NCBI GenBank assembly: GCA_031418715.1 | Contig: JANOJL010000051.1 | Coordinates: forward strand, 12,674-76,673 | DNA length: 64,000 nucleotides | Origin: JANMDU01 sp031418715 | Lineage (GTDB): Bacteria; Pseudomonadota; Gammaproteobacteria; Burkholderiales; Burkholderiaceae_C | Direction of reading: 5' to 3' | Part shown: positions 8,198-16,529 of the stretch, in pieces | Layout: every line of letters begins with the position of its first letter | Position numbering within the stretch: position 1 is the first letter of the stretch | The notes under the pieces: generated by a model | The model's input: only the letters and a program-made list of their open reading frames with translations | Databases searched by the model: none | What the model was told of the DNA's origin: nothing | Translations under genes and position numbers: made by a program

Positions 8198-8541
8198 GAG
8201 TAGTCCTTATGTGGATTGAGAAAACAATTTCCGGAAATTGCCAAAGTCATTGTTAACCTTGACGTTTGTCAAGCTGGCTTGCACCAACTTGACGGTTTGC
8301 ACACAAGGCACTCGAGCTCCCTGCGCACAACCCAGAATTATAGCTCGCGCCTGAATGCTTTTGCAAAAATGCGTAGCAAACATGCCTGTAAGTACGGGGC
8401 TCTTTCTGAAGTAGCGGCGATTAGTTTTGCATTTCATCGATCAAGCGCATGAACCTTGGGGCTTGGCTTGCCTTAAAATCGACATTAACGATTTGCGCTG
8501 TGTTGTGTTGCATGGCGAGTTAATTTTTTATAGTAGCTGCC
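8198..8541. other. Intergenic region between the lipoprotein gene and ispB
   Basis: This 344-base gap holds the lipoprotein promoter (8337-8366, minus) and its roughly 130-base 5' leader. No convincing gene or RNA was seen. On the plus strand TAAAAT at 8473 could serve as the -10 box for ispB but has no clear -35 partner. Confidence 0.5.
8337..8366 (-). promoter_or_regulatory. Sigma-70 promoter of the alanine-rich lipoprotein
   Basis: On the minus strand TTGCAA (8361-8366) and a perfect TATAAT (8337-8342) are 18 bases apart. Transcription would start near 8330 and give a leader of about 130 bases before the ATG at 8197. Confidence 0.65.
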
Positions 8542-9549
8542 TTGTTGACCCTCGCCCGACCCGCCTCTGATCCAGCTGATGCTTTGCTTGCCCTGATTGC
8601 GCAAGATATGGCGCAGGTTGATGCCGTGATTGCTCGGCGACTCGCCTCTGATGTGCCATTGGTGGGTCAAATCAGCAACTACATCATTTCCGCTGGTGGC
8701 AAACGACTTCGCCCAGCGCTTTTGTTGCTGATGAGTGGCGCACTTGGATACACACATTCGCGCAAATACCAATTGGCAGCAGTGGTGGAGTTCATCCATA
8801 CGGCGACCTTGCTGCATGACGACGTGGTTGATGAGTCGACATTGCGACGAGGCCGGCCCACATCCAACGAGACTTTTGGAAATGCGGCTAGCGTGTTGGT
8901 GGGTGATTTTCTGTATTCACGCGCTTTTCAGATGATGGTGGAATGCGGGTCGATGCGCGTGATGTCTATTCTTGCGGAGGCAACGAATGTAATTGCTGAA
9001 GGCGAAGTCTTACAGTTGATGAACATGCATGACGCATCGTTGGGTGAGGCTGCCTATCTCAGCGTGATTCGCTCCAAAACGGCTAAGCTGTTCGAAGCCA
9101 GTGCGCGCTTGGCTGCTGTGTTGTCAGATTCGAACGCAGCGATTGAGGAGGCCTGCGCTAGCTACGGCCAAGCCTTGGGGACGGCTTTCCAAGTGATTGA
9201 CGATGCGTTGGACTACGAGGGCGATGCCTCGCGCATGGGAAAAAACTTAGGCGACGACCTGCGCGAAGGCAAGGTCACGCTGCCGCTGATCGTGGCCATG
9301 CAACGCGCCACACCTGCAGAGGCTGCTGTCATACGTCAGGCTATTGAGCAGCTCGACACGGGTCAACAAGAGCAGCAATTAGAGGCCATCGTGGCTATCA
9401 TGCGTCGTACCGAAGCTCTGCAGGCAACGCACGCCGCCGCCAAAGTAGAGAGCGAGCGTGCAGTTGCAGCCTTGCAGAGCCTTCCAGACTCAACGTATAA
9501 GACAGCGCTATTACATTTGGCTCATCTATCCATAGCCAGAATAGCCTGA
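8542..9549 (+). CDS. ispB: Polyprenyl (octaprenyl-type) diphosphate synthase
   Basis: Makes the long all-trans polyprenyl chain of ubiquinone by adding isopentenyl diphosphate to farnesyl diphosphate. Both aspartate-rich motifs are present: HDDVVDESTLRRGRP near residue 93 and DDALDYEGD near residue 219. The region ISAGGKRLRPAL is the IPP-binding segment. Length is 335 residues with the TTG start at 8542, which aligns with homologues beginning about 20 residues before the DMAQVDAVIARR segment; the internal ATG at 8608 would be too short. Chain length cannot be fixed from sequence. It precedes the pilus genes as in many Comamonadaceae. Confidence 0.9.
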   Translation: MLTLARPASDPADALLALIAQDMAQVDAVIARRLASDVPLVGQISNYIISAGGKRLRPALLLLMSGALGYTHSRKYQLAAVVEFIHTATLLHDDVVDESTLRRGRPTSNETFGNAASVLVGDFLYSRAFQMMVECGSMRVMSILAEATNVIAEGEVLQLMNMHDASLGEAAYLSVIRSKTAKLFEASARLAAVLSDSNAAIEEACASYGQALGTAFQVIDDALDYEGDASRMGKNLGDDLREGKVTLPLIVAMQRATPAEAAVIRQAIEQLDTGQQEQQLEAIVAIMRRTEALQATHAAAKVESERAVAALQSLPDSTYKTALLHLAHLSIARIA

Positions 9550-9728
9550 CAGGCTGAATCCTCAGCGGACGCAAGGTGACACCGCTTATTTTGTCTCTTC
9601 TATGCTGGATTTGTGCCGTATTTGGCATGTTAATGGTTGGTCTGGCGCTTGATGTGGTGTATTCTCGGGAAAGTATGCTTGTTCGGCAGCTCACATTTTT
9701 GGGCGGCGCAGGCAGCAGTGATTGATCT

Positions 9729-11468
9729 ATGGCTGTTGTTGACACTCCGCTTAACTCTCCTTCTACTTTGGCGTTGCCAGGCACGGCGCGTGCTTTGGTT
9801 ATGGCCGGCAAGCTTGACCAGAAGAAAGCCGAAGACGTTTTTCGCAAGTCGCAATCATCCAAAAACAGTTTTATCGCCGAATTGATCAATTCGGGTGCAA
9901 TTTCAGCTGCAGATCTAGCGCACACCATGTCGGCGGCCTTTGCTTCGCCATTGATTGATTTAGATGCTGTTGATCCCCAGCGCTTGCCAAAGGGACTCAT
10001 TGACAGCAAGCTGTGTCAAAGCCTGCGTGTGGTGGTGTTGGCCAAGCGGAACAATCGACTAATTCTGGCCACGGCGGATCCTTCTGACCAAACCACAGCT
10101 GAGAAAATCAAATTTGCCACTCAATCTGGTGCGGATTGGGTGATTGCGGAATACGACAAACTAACCAAATTGGTGGAGGCTACTGCCGTTTCTACTTCCG
10201 AGGCGTTGGATTCGATCATTGGCGCCCCAGGTGACTTTGAATTCGACGAATCTAGCATGGAGGCCGTGACAGAAGAGCAACAAGACACAGCCACCGATGT
10301 TGACGATGCGCCAGTTGTCAAATTTTTGCAAAAAATGCTTCTCGATGCTTACGGCATGCGTGCCTCTGATTTGCACTTTGAACCTTATGAACACACCTAT
10401 CGCGTACGCTTTCGTATTGACGGAGAGTTGCGTGAAATCGCTTCGCCTCCTGTGTCGATCAAGGAAAAACTGGCTTCCCGGATCAAGGTGATCTCCAAGC
10501 TGGATATTTCAGAGAAGCGCATACCGCAAGATGGGCGCATGAAGCTGAAAGTAGGTGCAGATCGCGTGATCGATTTTCGCGTGAGTACTTTGCCCACGAT
10601 GTTCGGCGAGAAGATCGTGATCCGTATTCTCGATCCGTCTAGCGCTAAGCTGGGTATTGAGGCGCTGGGCTACGAGAAGGTTGAGAAAGACCGCATCATG
10701 GAGGCGATCAGCCGCCCATACGGCATGATTTTGGTCACCGGGCCCACAGGTTCAGGTAAAACCGTCTCGCTCTACACTTGCTTGAATTTGATGAACAAGC
10801 CGGGCGTGAATATCGCCACGGCGGAAGACCCGTGCGAGATCAACTTGCCTGGCGTGAATCAGGTCAACGTTAACGATCGTGCGGGTTTGACTTTCGCTGT
10901 CGCACTCAAATCTTTCCTGCGCCAAGATCCCGATGTGATCATGGTCGGTGAGATTCGTGATCTGGAAACGGCAGATATCGCCATCAAGGCGGCGCAAACG
11001 GGTCACTTGGTTTTATCTACCCTGCACACCAACGATGCGCCGACGACGCTCACTCGCATGCGCAACATGGGGATAGCGCCATTCAATATCGCTTCCAGCG
11101 TGATATTGATCACTGCTCAGCGTTTGGCGCGTCGCTTGTGTGCAAATTGTAAGCAGCCAGCCGATATTCCTCAAGAAAATTTGATCCAAGCTGGCTTCAA
11201 AGAAGAAGATATTGATGGCAGCTGGACACCTTACAAGCCTGTGGGATGCTCCATGTGCAACAACGGCTACAAAGGGCGTGTGGGTGTGTATCAGGTGATG
11301 CCTATCGGTGATGACATGCAGCGCCTTATTCTGGCCGATGCCAGCGCAATGGATATCGCCATTCAATCGCAAAAGGATGGTGTGCGCAGCCTGCGACAAT
11401 CAGCCTTACACAAGGTCAAAACCGGTATGACTTCGCTGGAAGAAGTCATCGCCGTGACCAATGAATAA
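9729..11468 (+). CDS. pilB: Type IV pilus assembly ATPase PilB
   Basis: PilB is the hexameric cytoplasmic ATPase that powers pilus extension. The N-terminal MshEN-type region spans about residues 1-150. The Walker A motif GPTGSGKT lies near residue 340, followed by the Asp box and Walker B (LRQDPDVIMVGEIRDLETA) and the His box (TGHLVLSTLHTNDA). A tetracysteine zinc site is formed by CANC and CSMC near residues 470-510. Length is 579 residues. It begins an operon with pilC and pilD. No pilin or pilT is in the window. Confidence 0.96.
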   Translation: MAVVDTPLNSPSTLALPGTARALVMAGKLDQKKAEDVFRKSQSSKNSFIAELINSGAISAADLAHTMSAAFASPLIDLDAVDPQRLPKGLIDSKLCQSLRVVVLAKRNNRLILATADPSDQTTAEKIKFATQSGADWVIAEYDKLTKLVEATAVSTSEALDSIIGAPGDFEFDESSMEAVTEEQQDTATDVDDAPVVKFLQKMLLDAYGMRASDLHFEPYEHTYRVRFRIDGELREIASPPVSIKEKLASRIKVISKLDISEKRIPQDGRMKLKVGADRVIDFRVSTLPTMFGEKIVIRILDPSSAKLGIEALGYEKVEKDRIMEAISRPYGMILVTGPTGSGKTVSLYTCLNLMNKPGVNIATAEDPCEINLPGVNQVNVNDRAGLTFAVALKSFLRQDPDVIMVGEIRDLETADIAIKAAQTGHLVLSTLHTNDAPTTLTRMRNMGIAPFNIASSVILITAQRLARRLCANCKQPADIPQENLIQAGFKEEDIDGSWTPYKPVGCSMCNNGYKGRVGVYQVMPIGDDMQRLILADASAMDIAIQSQKDGVRSLRQSALHKVKTGMTSLEEVIAVTNE

Positions 11469-11501
11469 CCGCAGCACCAGCTACATAGGACGGAGACTCG
11501 C

Positions 11502-12725
11502 ATGGCCACTGCAGCAAGCAAAAAATCAGAAGTCAAAGAAGTTGTCTTCGAATGGGAAGGTAAAGACCGCAACGGCAAAACCGTGCGCGGTGAGCAGCGT
11601 GCAGTCAGTGAAAATCAAGTCATGGCCTCACTGCGCAGGCAGGGCGTCATCCCTGGCAAGATCAAAAAACGCAGAATGCGGTCTGGCAAGCGGATCACGC
11701 CTAAAGACATGGCAATTTTCACACGCCAATTGGCGACCATGATGAAGGCCGGTGTGCCTTTGTTGCAAGCGTTTGATATTGTGGGTCGTGGGAACGCCAA
11801 CCCTAGCGTCACGAAGTTGCTCAATGATGTACGCACGGATGTGGAAACTGGCACCTCACTGTCGTCTGCATTTCGCAAGTATCCGATGCACTTTGACAAC
11901 TTGTATTGCAATTTGGTGGAAGCGGGAGAGGCTGCAGGTATTCTAGAAAGCCTGTTGGATCGTTTGGCCACTTACATGGAAAAATCAGAAGCGATCAAAT
12001 CCAAGATCAAATCCGCGCTGATGTACCCGATTGCGGTGGTTGTTGTGGCTTTCGTGGTGGTGTCGGTGATCATGATTTTTGTGATTCCTGCCTTCAAAAG
12101 CGTGTTTGCTAACTTCGGAGCTGATTTGCCAGGCCCAACTCTGTTTGTGATTGCGATAAGTGAATTCTTTGTTAAATGGTGGTGGCTCATTTTTGGCGGC
12201 ATCGGTGGTGGTTTGTATTTTTTCATGCAGGCGTGGAAGCGCAACGAAAAGGTGCAGAGGGTGATGGATCGCTTGCTTCTGAAGCTGCCTGTGTTTGGTA
12301 CTTTGATCGAAAAATCTTGCATCGCGCGCTGGACACGGACGCTAGCGACGATGTTTGCTGCGGGCGTTCCTTTGGTTGAGGCGCTAGATTCTGTGGGCGG
12401 CGCTTCGGGAAATTCGTTGTACATGGACGCGACCTCGCGCATTCAGCAAGAAGTGTCCACGGGCACGTCGCTTACGGCGGCCATGCAAAACGCCAATTTA
12501 TTCCCTTCGATGGTGATTCAAATGACGGCGATTGGTGAAGAGTCAGGCTCGATTGATCACATGCTGGGCAAGGCTGCTGATTTTTATGAGGCTGAGATTG
12601 ATGACATGGTGGCGGGCCTGTCCAGTTTGATGGAGCCTATCATCATCGTGTTCCTGGGTACCATTGTGGGTGGCATCGTTGTCTCCATGTACCTGCCGAT
12701 CTTCAAATTGGGCGCTGTGGTCTGA
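11502..12725 (+). CDS. pilC: Type IV pilus inner-membrane platform protein PilC
   Basis: PilC is the polytopic platform that couples PilB to the pilin polymer. The 407 residues contain two T2SF domains, each followed by a hydrophobic helix (about residues 170-195 and 220-240), and a last membrane helix before the C-terminus (IIIVFLGTIVGGIVVSMYLPIF). Conserved segments such as FTRQLATMMKAGVPLLQAFDIV and ARWTRTLATMFAAGVPLVEAL are typical. The start at 11502 follows the GGAG of CGGAGAC. Its stop overlaps the pilD ATG by one base. Confidence 0.96.
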   Translation: MATAASKKSEVKEVVFEWEGKDRNGKTVRGEQRAVSENQVMASLRRQGVIPGKIKKRRMRSGKRITPKDMAIFTRQLATMMKAGVPLLQAFDIVGRGNANPSVTKLLNDVRTDVETGTSLSSAFRKYPMHFDNLYCNLVEAGEAAGILESLLDRLATYMEKSEAIKSKIKSALMYPIAVVVVAFVVVSVIMIFVIPAFKSVFANFGADLPGPTLFVIAISEFFVKWWWLIFGGIGGGLYFFMQAWKRNEKVQRVMDRLLLKLPVFGTLIEKSCIARWTRTLATMFAAGVPLVEALDSVGGASGNSLYMDATSRIQQEVSTGTSLTAAMQNANLFPSMVIQMTAIGEESGSIDHMLGKAADFYEAEIDDMVAGLSSLMEPIIIVFLGTIVGGIVVSMYLPIFKLGAVV

Positions 12726-13576
12726 TGGATTCTGTGGTCTGGCTGGAGGCATTGCCGGTGGCACTGCTAGGGCTGTTCATTGGCAGTTTTCTCAATGTGG
12801 TCATTCATCGCTTGCCCAAAATGCTGGAAGCGCAATGGGCAGCGGAATGTCACCAATTGATGCATTCCGAAGAGCCGCCGAAACAACAGGCGGTTTATAA
12901 CCTGATGTTGCCGCGCTCAGCGTGTCCGCATTGCGGCCATCAAATTCGCTGGTATGAAAATTTTCCTGTGCTGAGCTACTTGGTGCTGGGTGGTAAGTGC
13001 TCGAATTGCAAAGCCAAGATCAGCATGCGCTACCCGGCAGTCGAAGTGCTCACGGGAGCCTTGTTTGCCTATTGTGCGTTGCGCTGGGGTTGGAGCTGGC
13101 AAACAGTGGCTTGGTGCACATTCTGCGCAGCCTTGGTGGCGCTGACCTTCATTGATTGGGATACGACTCTTTTGCCCGATGACATCACCTTGCCTCTGGT
13201 TTGGCTGGGATTGATCGTGGCTGCTCTGCGTTGGAATGCGGATGTGACACTTGTGAATGCTGTGTGGGGTGCTGTGGCAGGCTATCTATCGCTTTGGAGC
13301 GTGTATTGGCTTTTTAAGCTAGTGACAGGCAAAGAAGGTATGGGCTATGGCGATTTCAAACTCTTTGCTGCTCTGGGTGCTTGGTTCGGCTGGCAGGCAC
13401 TGATTCCTATGATTTTGCTGGCTTCGTGCATTGGCGCGATTGTGGGCATCATCATGAAGCTCAACAGCGCATTGCGCGAGGGCGGCTATGTGCCCTTTGG
13501 GCCGTTTCTTGCCGGTGCGGGCGTGGTGGCTTTGATCTTTGGCCCGGCGAGTATTTTGAAAGCCATCGGGCTTTGA
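12725..13576 (+). CDS. pilD: Prepilin peptidase and N-methyltransferase
   Basis: PilD is a membrane aspartyl protease that cleaves type IV prepilins and methylates the new N-terminal residue. The two CxxC pairs of the methylase/zinc domain are in CPHC (about residue 69) and CSNC (about 97). The catalytic aspartates are in FIDWDTTLLPD (about 143) and GYGDFK (about 208), the latter being the GxGD-type motif. Around eight hydrophobic segments are present in 283 residues. Translation is probably coupled to pilC through the TGATG overlap. Confidence 0.96.
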   Translation: MDSVVWLEALPVALLGLFIGSFLNVVIHRLPKMLEAQWAAECHQLMHSEEPPKQQAVYNLMLPRSACPHCGHQIRWYENFPVLSYLVLGGKCSNCKAKISMRYPAVEVLTGALFAYCALRWGWSWQTVAWCTFCAALVALTFIDWDTTLLPDDITLPLVWLGLIVAALRWNADVTLVNAVWGAVAGYLSLWSVYWLFKLVTGKEGMGYGDFKLFAALGAWFGWQALIPMILLASCIGAIVGIIMKLNSALREGGYVPFGPFLAGAGVVALIFGPASILKAIGL

Positions 13577-13595
13577 TGTGCTGCGGTTGAAATCT

Positions 13596-14210
13596 ATGCA
13601 AACAGTCGGCCTCACTGGCGGCATTGGCAGCGGCAAGAGCACGGTTGCCAAAATATTGGCCGATGAAGGTATCCCTTTGATCGATGCAGATGCTTTGTCG
13701 CGCAGTTTGACCCAAACAGGCGGCGCTGCGATGGTGGCGATAGAAGAAGTATTTGGCAAAAATGTAATCGCTCAAGAGGGCGGTTTGAATCGTGAGGCCA
13801 TGCGCACTTTGATGCTGGAAAACAGCCAAGCAAAAGCGCGCTTGGAGGCAATCATTCACCCATTGATTGGTCAGCAGATCAATGAGCAATTGGCTCATGC
13901 TCAAGCGTCTGGCGCTATTTTGGTGGTCGTGGACATTCCTTTGTTGGTTGAAGGTGGTTTGCGCTGGCGCAGCCGTTTGGATGCGATTTGGGTGGTGGAT
14001 TGCTTGCCTGCCACGCAAATTGAGCGCGTGAAGGTGCGAAATGGCTGGTCTCTCGCGCAGATTGAAGGCGTGATGGCCGCGCAGGCCAATCGCGAGCAAC
14101 GCTTGGCCTGCGCTGATGCGGTGATCAGCAATGAAGGCATCGGCCTCGCGCAATTGAGTGAGCAGGTTATGACACTTCTGAACCTGCAAAACTTGGCCAC
14201 TTCGGTCTGA
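13596..14210 (+). CDS. coaE: Dephospho-CoA kinase
   Basis: CoaE phosphorylates dephospho-CoA in the last step of coenzyme A synthesis. The P-loop GGIGSGKST is directly at the N-terminus, followed by LIDADALSR and the lid region. The ATG at 13596 gives the family-typical start MQTVGLTGGIGSGKS; a GTG at 13578 would add six residues. Length is 204 residues. Placement after pilD is a conserved arrangement in beta- and gammaproteobacteria and supports the call. Confidence 0.95.
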   Translation: MQTVGLTGGIGSGKSTVAKILADEGIPLIDADALSRSLTQTGGAAMVAIEEVFGKNVIAQEGGLNREAMRTLMLENSQAKARLEAIIHPLIGQQINEQLAHAQASGAILVVVDIPLLVEGGLRWRSRLDAIWVVDCLPATQIERVKVRNGWSLAQIEGVMAAQANREQRLACADAVISNEGIGLAQLSEQVMTLLNLQNLATSV

Positions 14211-14277
14211 GCATGCACCACTTCCGGGCTATGATTGTGGCCAAGTTCAACCCTATCCAACCTTTTCAGTTTTTCAC

Positions 14278-15036
14278 GTGATCCTTTACGAATACCCTTT
14301 CAACGAGCGTGTGCGCACTTATTTGCGGTTAGAGCAGCTTTTTGAGCGTTTGGGACAACTGCTTGCTCGCGATGACGCGATGGATCATCACTTTGCTTTT
14401 GTCACGATGTTTGAAGTGATTGAGGTGGCGGCTCGTTCGGAGTTGAAATCCGATGTGCTCAAAGATTTGGAAAAGCACAAACAGCACATGCTGGCTTTTC
14501 GCGGCAATCCAGGGATTGCGCCTGATGTGTTGGAGGCTGTGATTGCTCAGATCGAATCTGTCTTTACTGCAGTGAATACTCAAACAGGCAAAGCGGGCGC
14601 GTCACTCAATGACAATGAATGGGTGACCAGTGTGCGTAGCCGGATCGCGATTCCTGCGGGCACTTGCGAATTTGATTTGCCAGCGTATTTTCATTGGCAG
14701 CACCAGAGCGCTGGGCAGCGCCGCGAAGATTTGATGCGCTGGGCCAGCTCGCTTTGGCCTTTGGCGCAAGCCATCAATTTGCTGCTGAAGATGCTGCGAG
14801 ACACTGGCGCTGCGCAAAAGGTGATGGCTGTGGGCGGGCACTTCCAGCAGAATTTGCCGCAGGGCCGAAGCTTTCAGCTACTGCGCTTGCGGATTGACGA
14901 GCAGCTAGGTTTGGTGCCTGAGATCAGCGGTAATCGTTTGATTGTGTCAGTGCGCCTGCTGCGCCCTTCGCCGGATGACAAGCTGCCTACAGCCACCACA
15001 CAAGACGCGGGTTTTGAGCTGACGCTTTGCAGTTGA
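14278..15036 (+). CDS. zapD: Cell division protein ZapD
   Basis: ZapD cross-links FtsZ protofilaments and stabilises the Z-ring. The 252-residue protein begins with the family signature ILYEYPFNERVRTYLRLEQLF, and the second domain contains FDLPAYFHWQHQ and PLAQAINLLLKMLRDTGA. A GTG at 14278 is the only start that includes the signature. It follows coaE by 67 bases and precedes yacG, the usual coaE-zapD-yacG order. Confidence 0.95.
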   Translation: MILYEYPFNERVRTYLRLEQLFERLGQLLARDDAMDHHFAFVTMFEVIEVAARSELKSDVLKDLEKHKQHMLAFRGNPGIAPDVLEAVIAQIESVFTAVNTQTGKAGASLNDNEWVTSVRSRIAIPAGTCEFDLPAYFHWQHQSAGQRREDLMRWASSLWPLAQAINLLLKMLRDTGAAQKVMAVGGHFQQNLPQGRSFQLLRLRIDEQLGLVPEISGNRLIVSVRLLRPSPDDKLPTATTQDAGFELTLCS

Positions 15037-15080
15037 TCTGCGGCAAGTCGATCACGGTTTATGCGATTGAAGTTTTAGGT

Positions 15081-15287
15081 ATGGATAAGAAGCCTCCCAT
15101 CGTCAAATGCCCTACTTGCAAGGGCGATAGTTTTTTCGCATCTAGTAATACTTGGCGACCTTTTTGTAGCGAACGTTGCAGGCAAATTGATTTTGGTGCG
15201 TGGGCGAGTGAACAGTTTCGTGTGCCAGTCAAACCAGTGGAGTTGGATGAGGAGGCGCAAGATGTACCGCGTGATGTGTTGCATTGA
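15081..15287 (+). CDS. yacG: Zinc-binding DNA gyrase inhibitor YacG
   Basis: YacG is a small zinc protein that in E. coli binds GyrB and inhibits gyrase. The four zinc cysteines are visible: CPTC near residue 9 and CSERC near residue 29, with FCSERCRQIDFGAWASEQ being highly characteristic. The ATG at 15081 gives 68 residues, the normal length; the frame is open upstream but that part overlaps zapD and is not conserved in character. Confidence 0.92.
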   Translation: MDKKPPIVKCPTCKGDSFFASSNTWRPFCSERCRQIDFGAWASEQFRVPVKPVELDEEAQDVPRDVLH

Positions 15288-15356
15288 AGCTGTTGCGGAC
15301 TACTAGCTTGCTGGAGTTTTTCGCAGTTCAAAAAGTTGACATATTTTTGCATGGCC

Positions 15357-15426
15357 ATTTGCTATTTATTTAGTAGCTCTTTACGCAGAATATATAACGG
15401 TGAAATGCCGATATCACTTCAATATT
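15357..15426 (+). repeat. Palindromic repeat, copy 3 (intergenic, after yacG)
   Basis: Hairpin GCTATTTATTTAGTAGC, then CTCTTTACGCAGAATATATA, ACGG and GCCGATATCACTTCAATATT. It lies in the 302-base gap between yacG and the DapA-like gene. The remainder of that gap (15427-15549) holds no gene that I can support. Confidence 0.85.
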
Positions 15427-15549
15427 AAGGAGCGAACTATCTCCTTTATCAGTGCTGAGTGGGATGCCAGATACGAGGTCTTCTCGGCCGGGCGCACCGA
15501 CCAACACGGCATCGCCAAACCACCGATACTAAAACCCAAGCAAGTAGCT

Positions 15550-15579
15550 TTGGAAATACCGTGGCCAGTTCTCTATACA
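15550..15579 (+). promoter_or_regulatory. Candidate sigma-70 promoter of the hydroxyproline-type operon
   Basis: TTGGAA and TATACA are separated by 18 bases. The expected start of transcription is near 15586, only a few bases before the ATGATG at 15590, which would make the mRNA almost leaderless. Confidence 0.4.
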
Positions 15580-15589
15580 ATTTCAAAGT

Positions 15590-16525
15590 ATGATGAGTAC
15601 ACACATTTTCCACGGCACGATCCCCGCACTCATGACGCCTTGCAAGGCTGACAGAACGCCAGACTTTGAAGCGCTGGTGCGGATGGGGCAACATCAAATG
15701 GCGCAGGGCATGAGTGCTGTGGTGTATTGCGGCTCGATGGGCGATTGGCCTTTGCTGAGCGATGAGCAGCGCATGAAGGGCGTGGAAGCTTTGGTTCGCG
15801 CTGGCGTGCCTGTGGTGGTGGGCACTGGAGCGCAAAGCCCAGCGCGTGCTTGCGCGATTGCTGCGCACGCGCAGGCAGTAGGCGCTGCTGGGTTGATGGT
15901 GATTCCTCGTGTGTTGTCTCGCGGCAGCTCGATTGCTGCGCAGCGGGCGCATTTTGAAGGCGTGCTCGGAGCGGCCCCAAAATTGCCTGCCGTGATCTAC
16001 AACAGCCCTTACTATGGCTATGAAACCCGCGCCGATTTGTTTTTTGATCTGCGCTCTCGCCACGCCAATTTGATTGGTTTCAAGGAGTTTGGCGGTGCTG
16101 CATCTCTGAGCTACGCTGCGCAACACATCACCCACCAAGGCACGGATGTGCTCTTGATGGTGGGCGTGGACACGCAGGTCGTACACGGCATTGTCCATTG
16201 CGGCGCTGTGGGCGCGATCACGGGTGTTGGCAATGCGTTGCCTGGTGCGGTGTTGCAGTTGGTTGATTTGTGCCGCCAGGCGGTCAAAGGTGATCCTGCG
16301 GCTGAGATCAAAGCCAGGCAGCTGGATGCTGCGCTGTCGGTGCTTTCATCGTTTGACGAAGGTGTTGATTTGGTGCTGCATTACAAGCATCTCATGGTGC
16401 TGGCAGGTTTCCCAGAATATGCGCTGCATTTCAATGCCGGCGATGCTTTGAGCGAGAGCCAAAAGCGCTATACCGAGTTGCAATGGCATCAGTTTCAAGC
16501 TTGGTATGCCGCTTGGAATGCTTAA
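15590..16525 (+). CDS. DapA-family lyase, probable pyrroline-4-hydroxy-2-carboxylate deaminase
   Basis: A 311-residue class I (Schiff-base) aldolase-fold enzyme. The lysine is in IGFKEFGG near residue 164 and the catalytic tyrosine in YNSPYYGYE near residue 138. The usual DapA phosphate or carboxylate loop is replaced by YCGSMGDWP. The next gene, five bases downstream, is a 4-hydroxyproline 2-epimerase. That pairing is known for the deaminase that converts pyrroline-4-hydroxy-2-carboxylate to 2-oxoglutarate semialdehyde, so that role is inferred rather than DapA itself. The FAD dehydrogenase and semialdehyde dehydrogenase of the pathway are not in the window. Confidence 0.75.
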   Translation: MMSTHIFHGTIPALMTPCKADRTPDFEALVRMGQHQMAQGMSAVVYCGSMGDWPLLSDEQRMKGVEALVRAGVPVVVGTGAQSPARACAIAAHAQAVGAAGLMVIPRVLSRGSSIAAQRAHFEGVLGAAPKLPAVIYNSPYYGYETRADLFFDLRSRHANLIGFKEFGGAASLSYAAQHITHQGTDVLLMVGVDTQVVHGIVHCGAVGAITGVGNALPGAVLQLVDLCRQAVKGDPAAEIKARQLDAALSVLSSFDEGVDLVLHYKHLMVLAGFPEYALHFNAGDALSESQKRYTELQWHQFQAWYAAWNA

Positions 16526-16529
16526 ATCT

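Noticed and set aside
7806..8219. A 137-residue alanine-rich plus-strand gene opposite the lipoprotein
   Set aside because: It is the antisense reading of the GC-biased alanine repeats; the minus strand has lipobox, ribosome binding site and promoter.
9488..9545. A further repeat copy at the end of ispB
   Set aside because: CTATT and ATAG arms are present by chance spacing, but the GCGCA-TATAACGG core is missing.
9550..9728. A regulatory element or small gene between ispB and pilB
   Set aside because: Hydrophobic readings in this gap have no start context or family features, and no -12/-24 or good -35/-10 pair was found.
15400..15651. Small plus-strand gene between yacG and the DapA-like gene
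   Set aside because: It begins inside palindromic repeat copy 3, overlaps the next gene in another frame and shows no family features.
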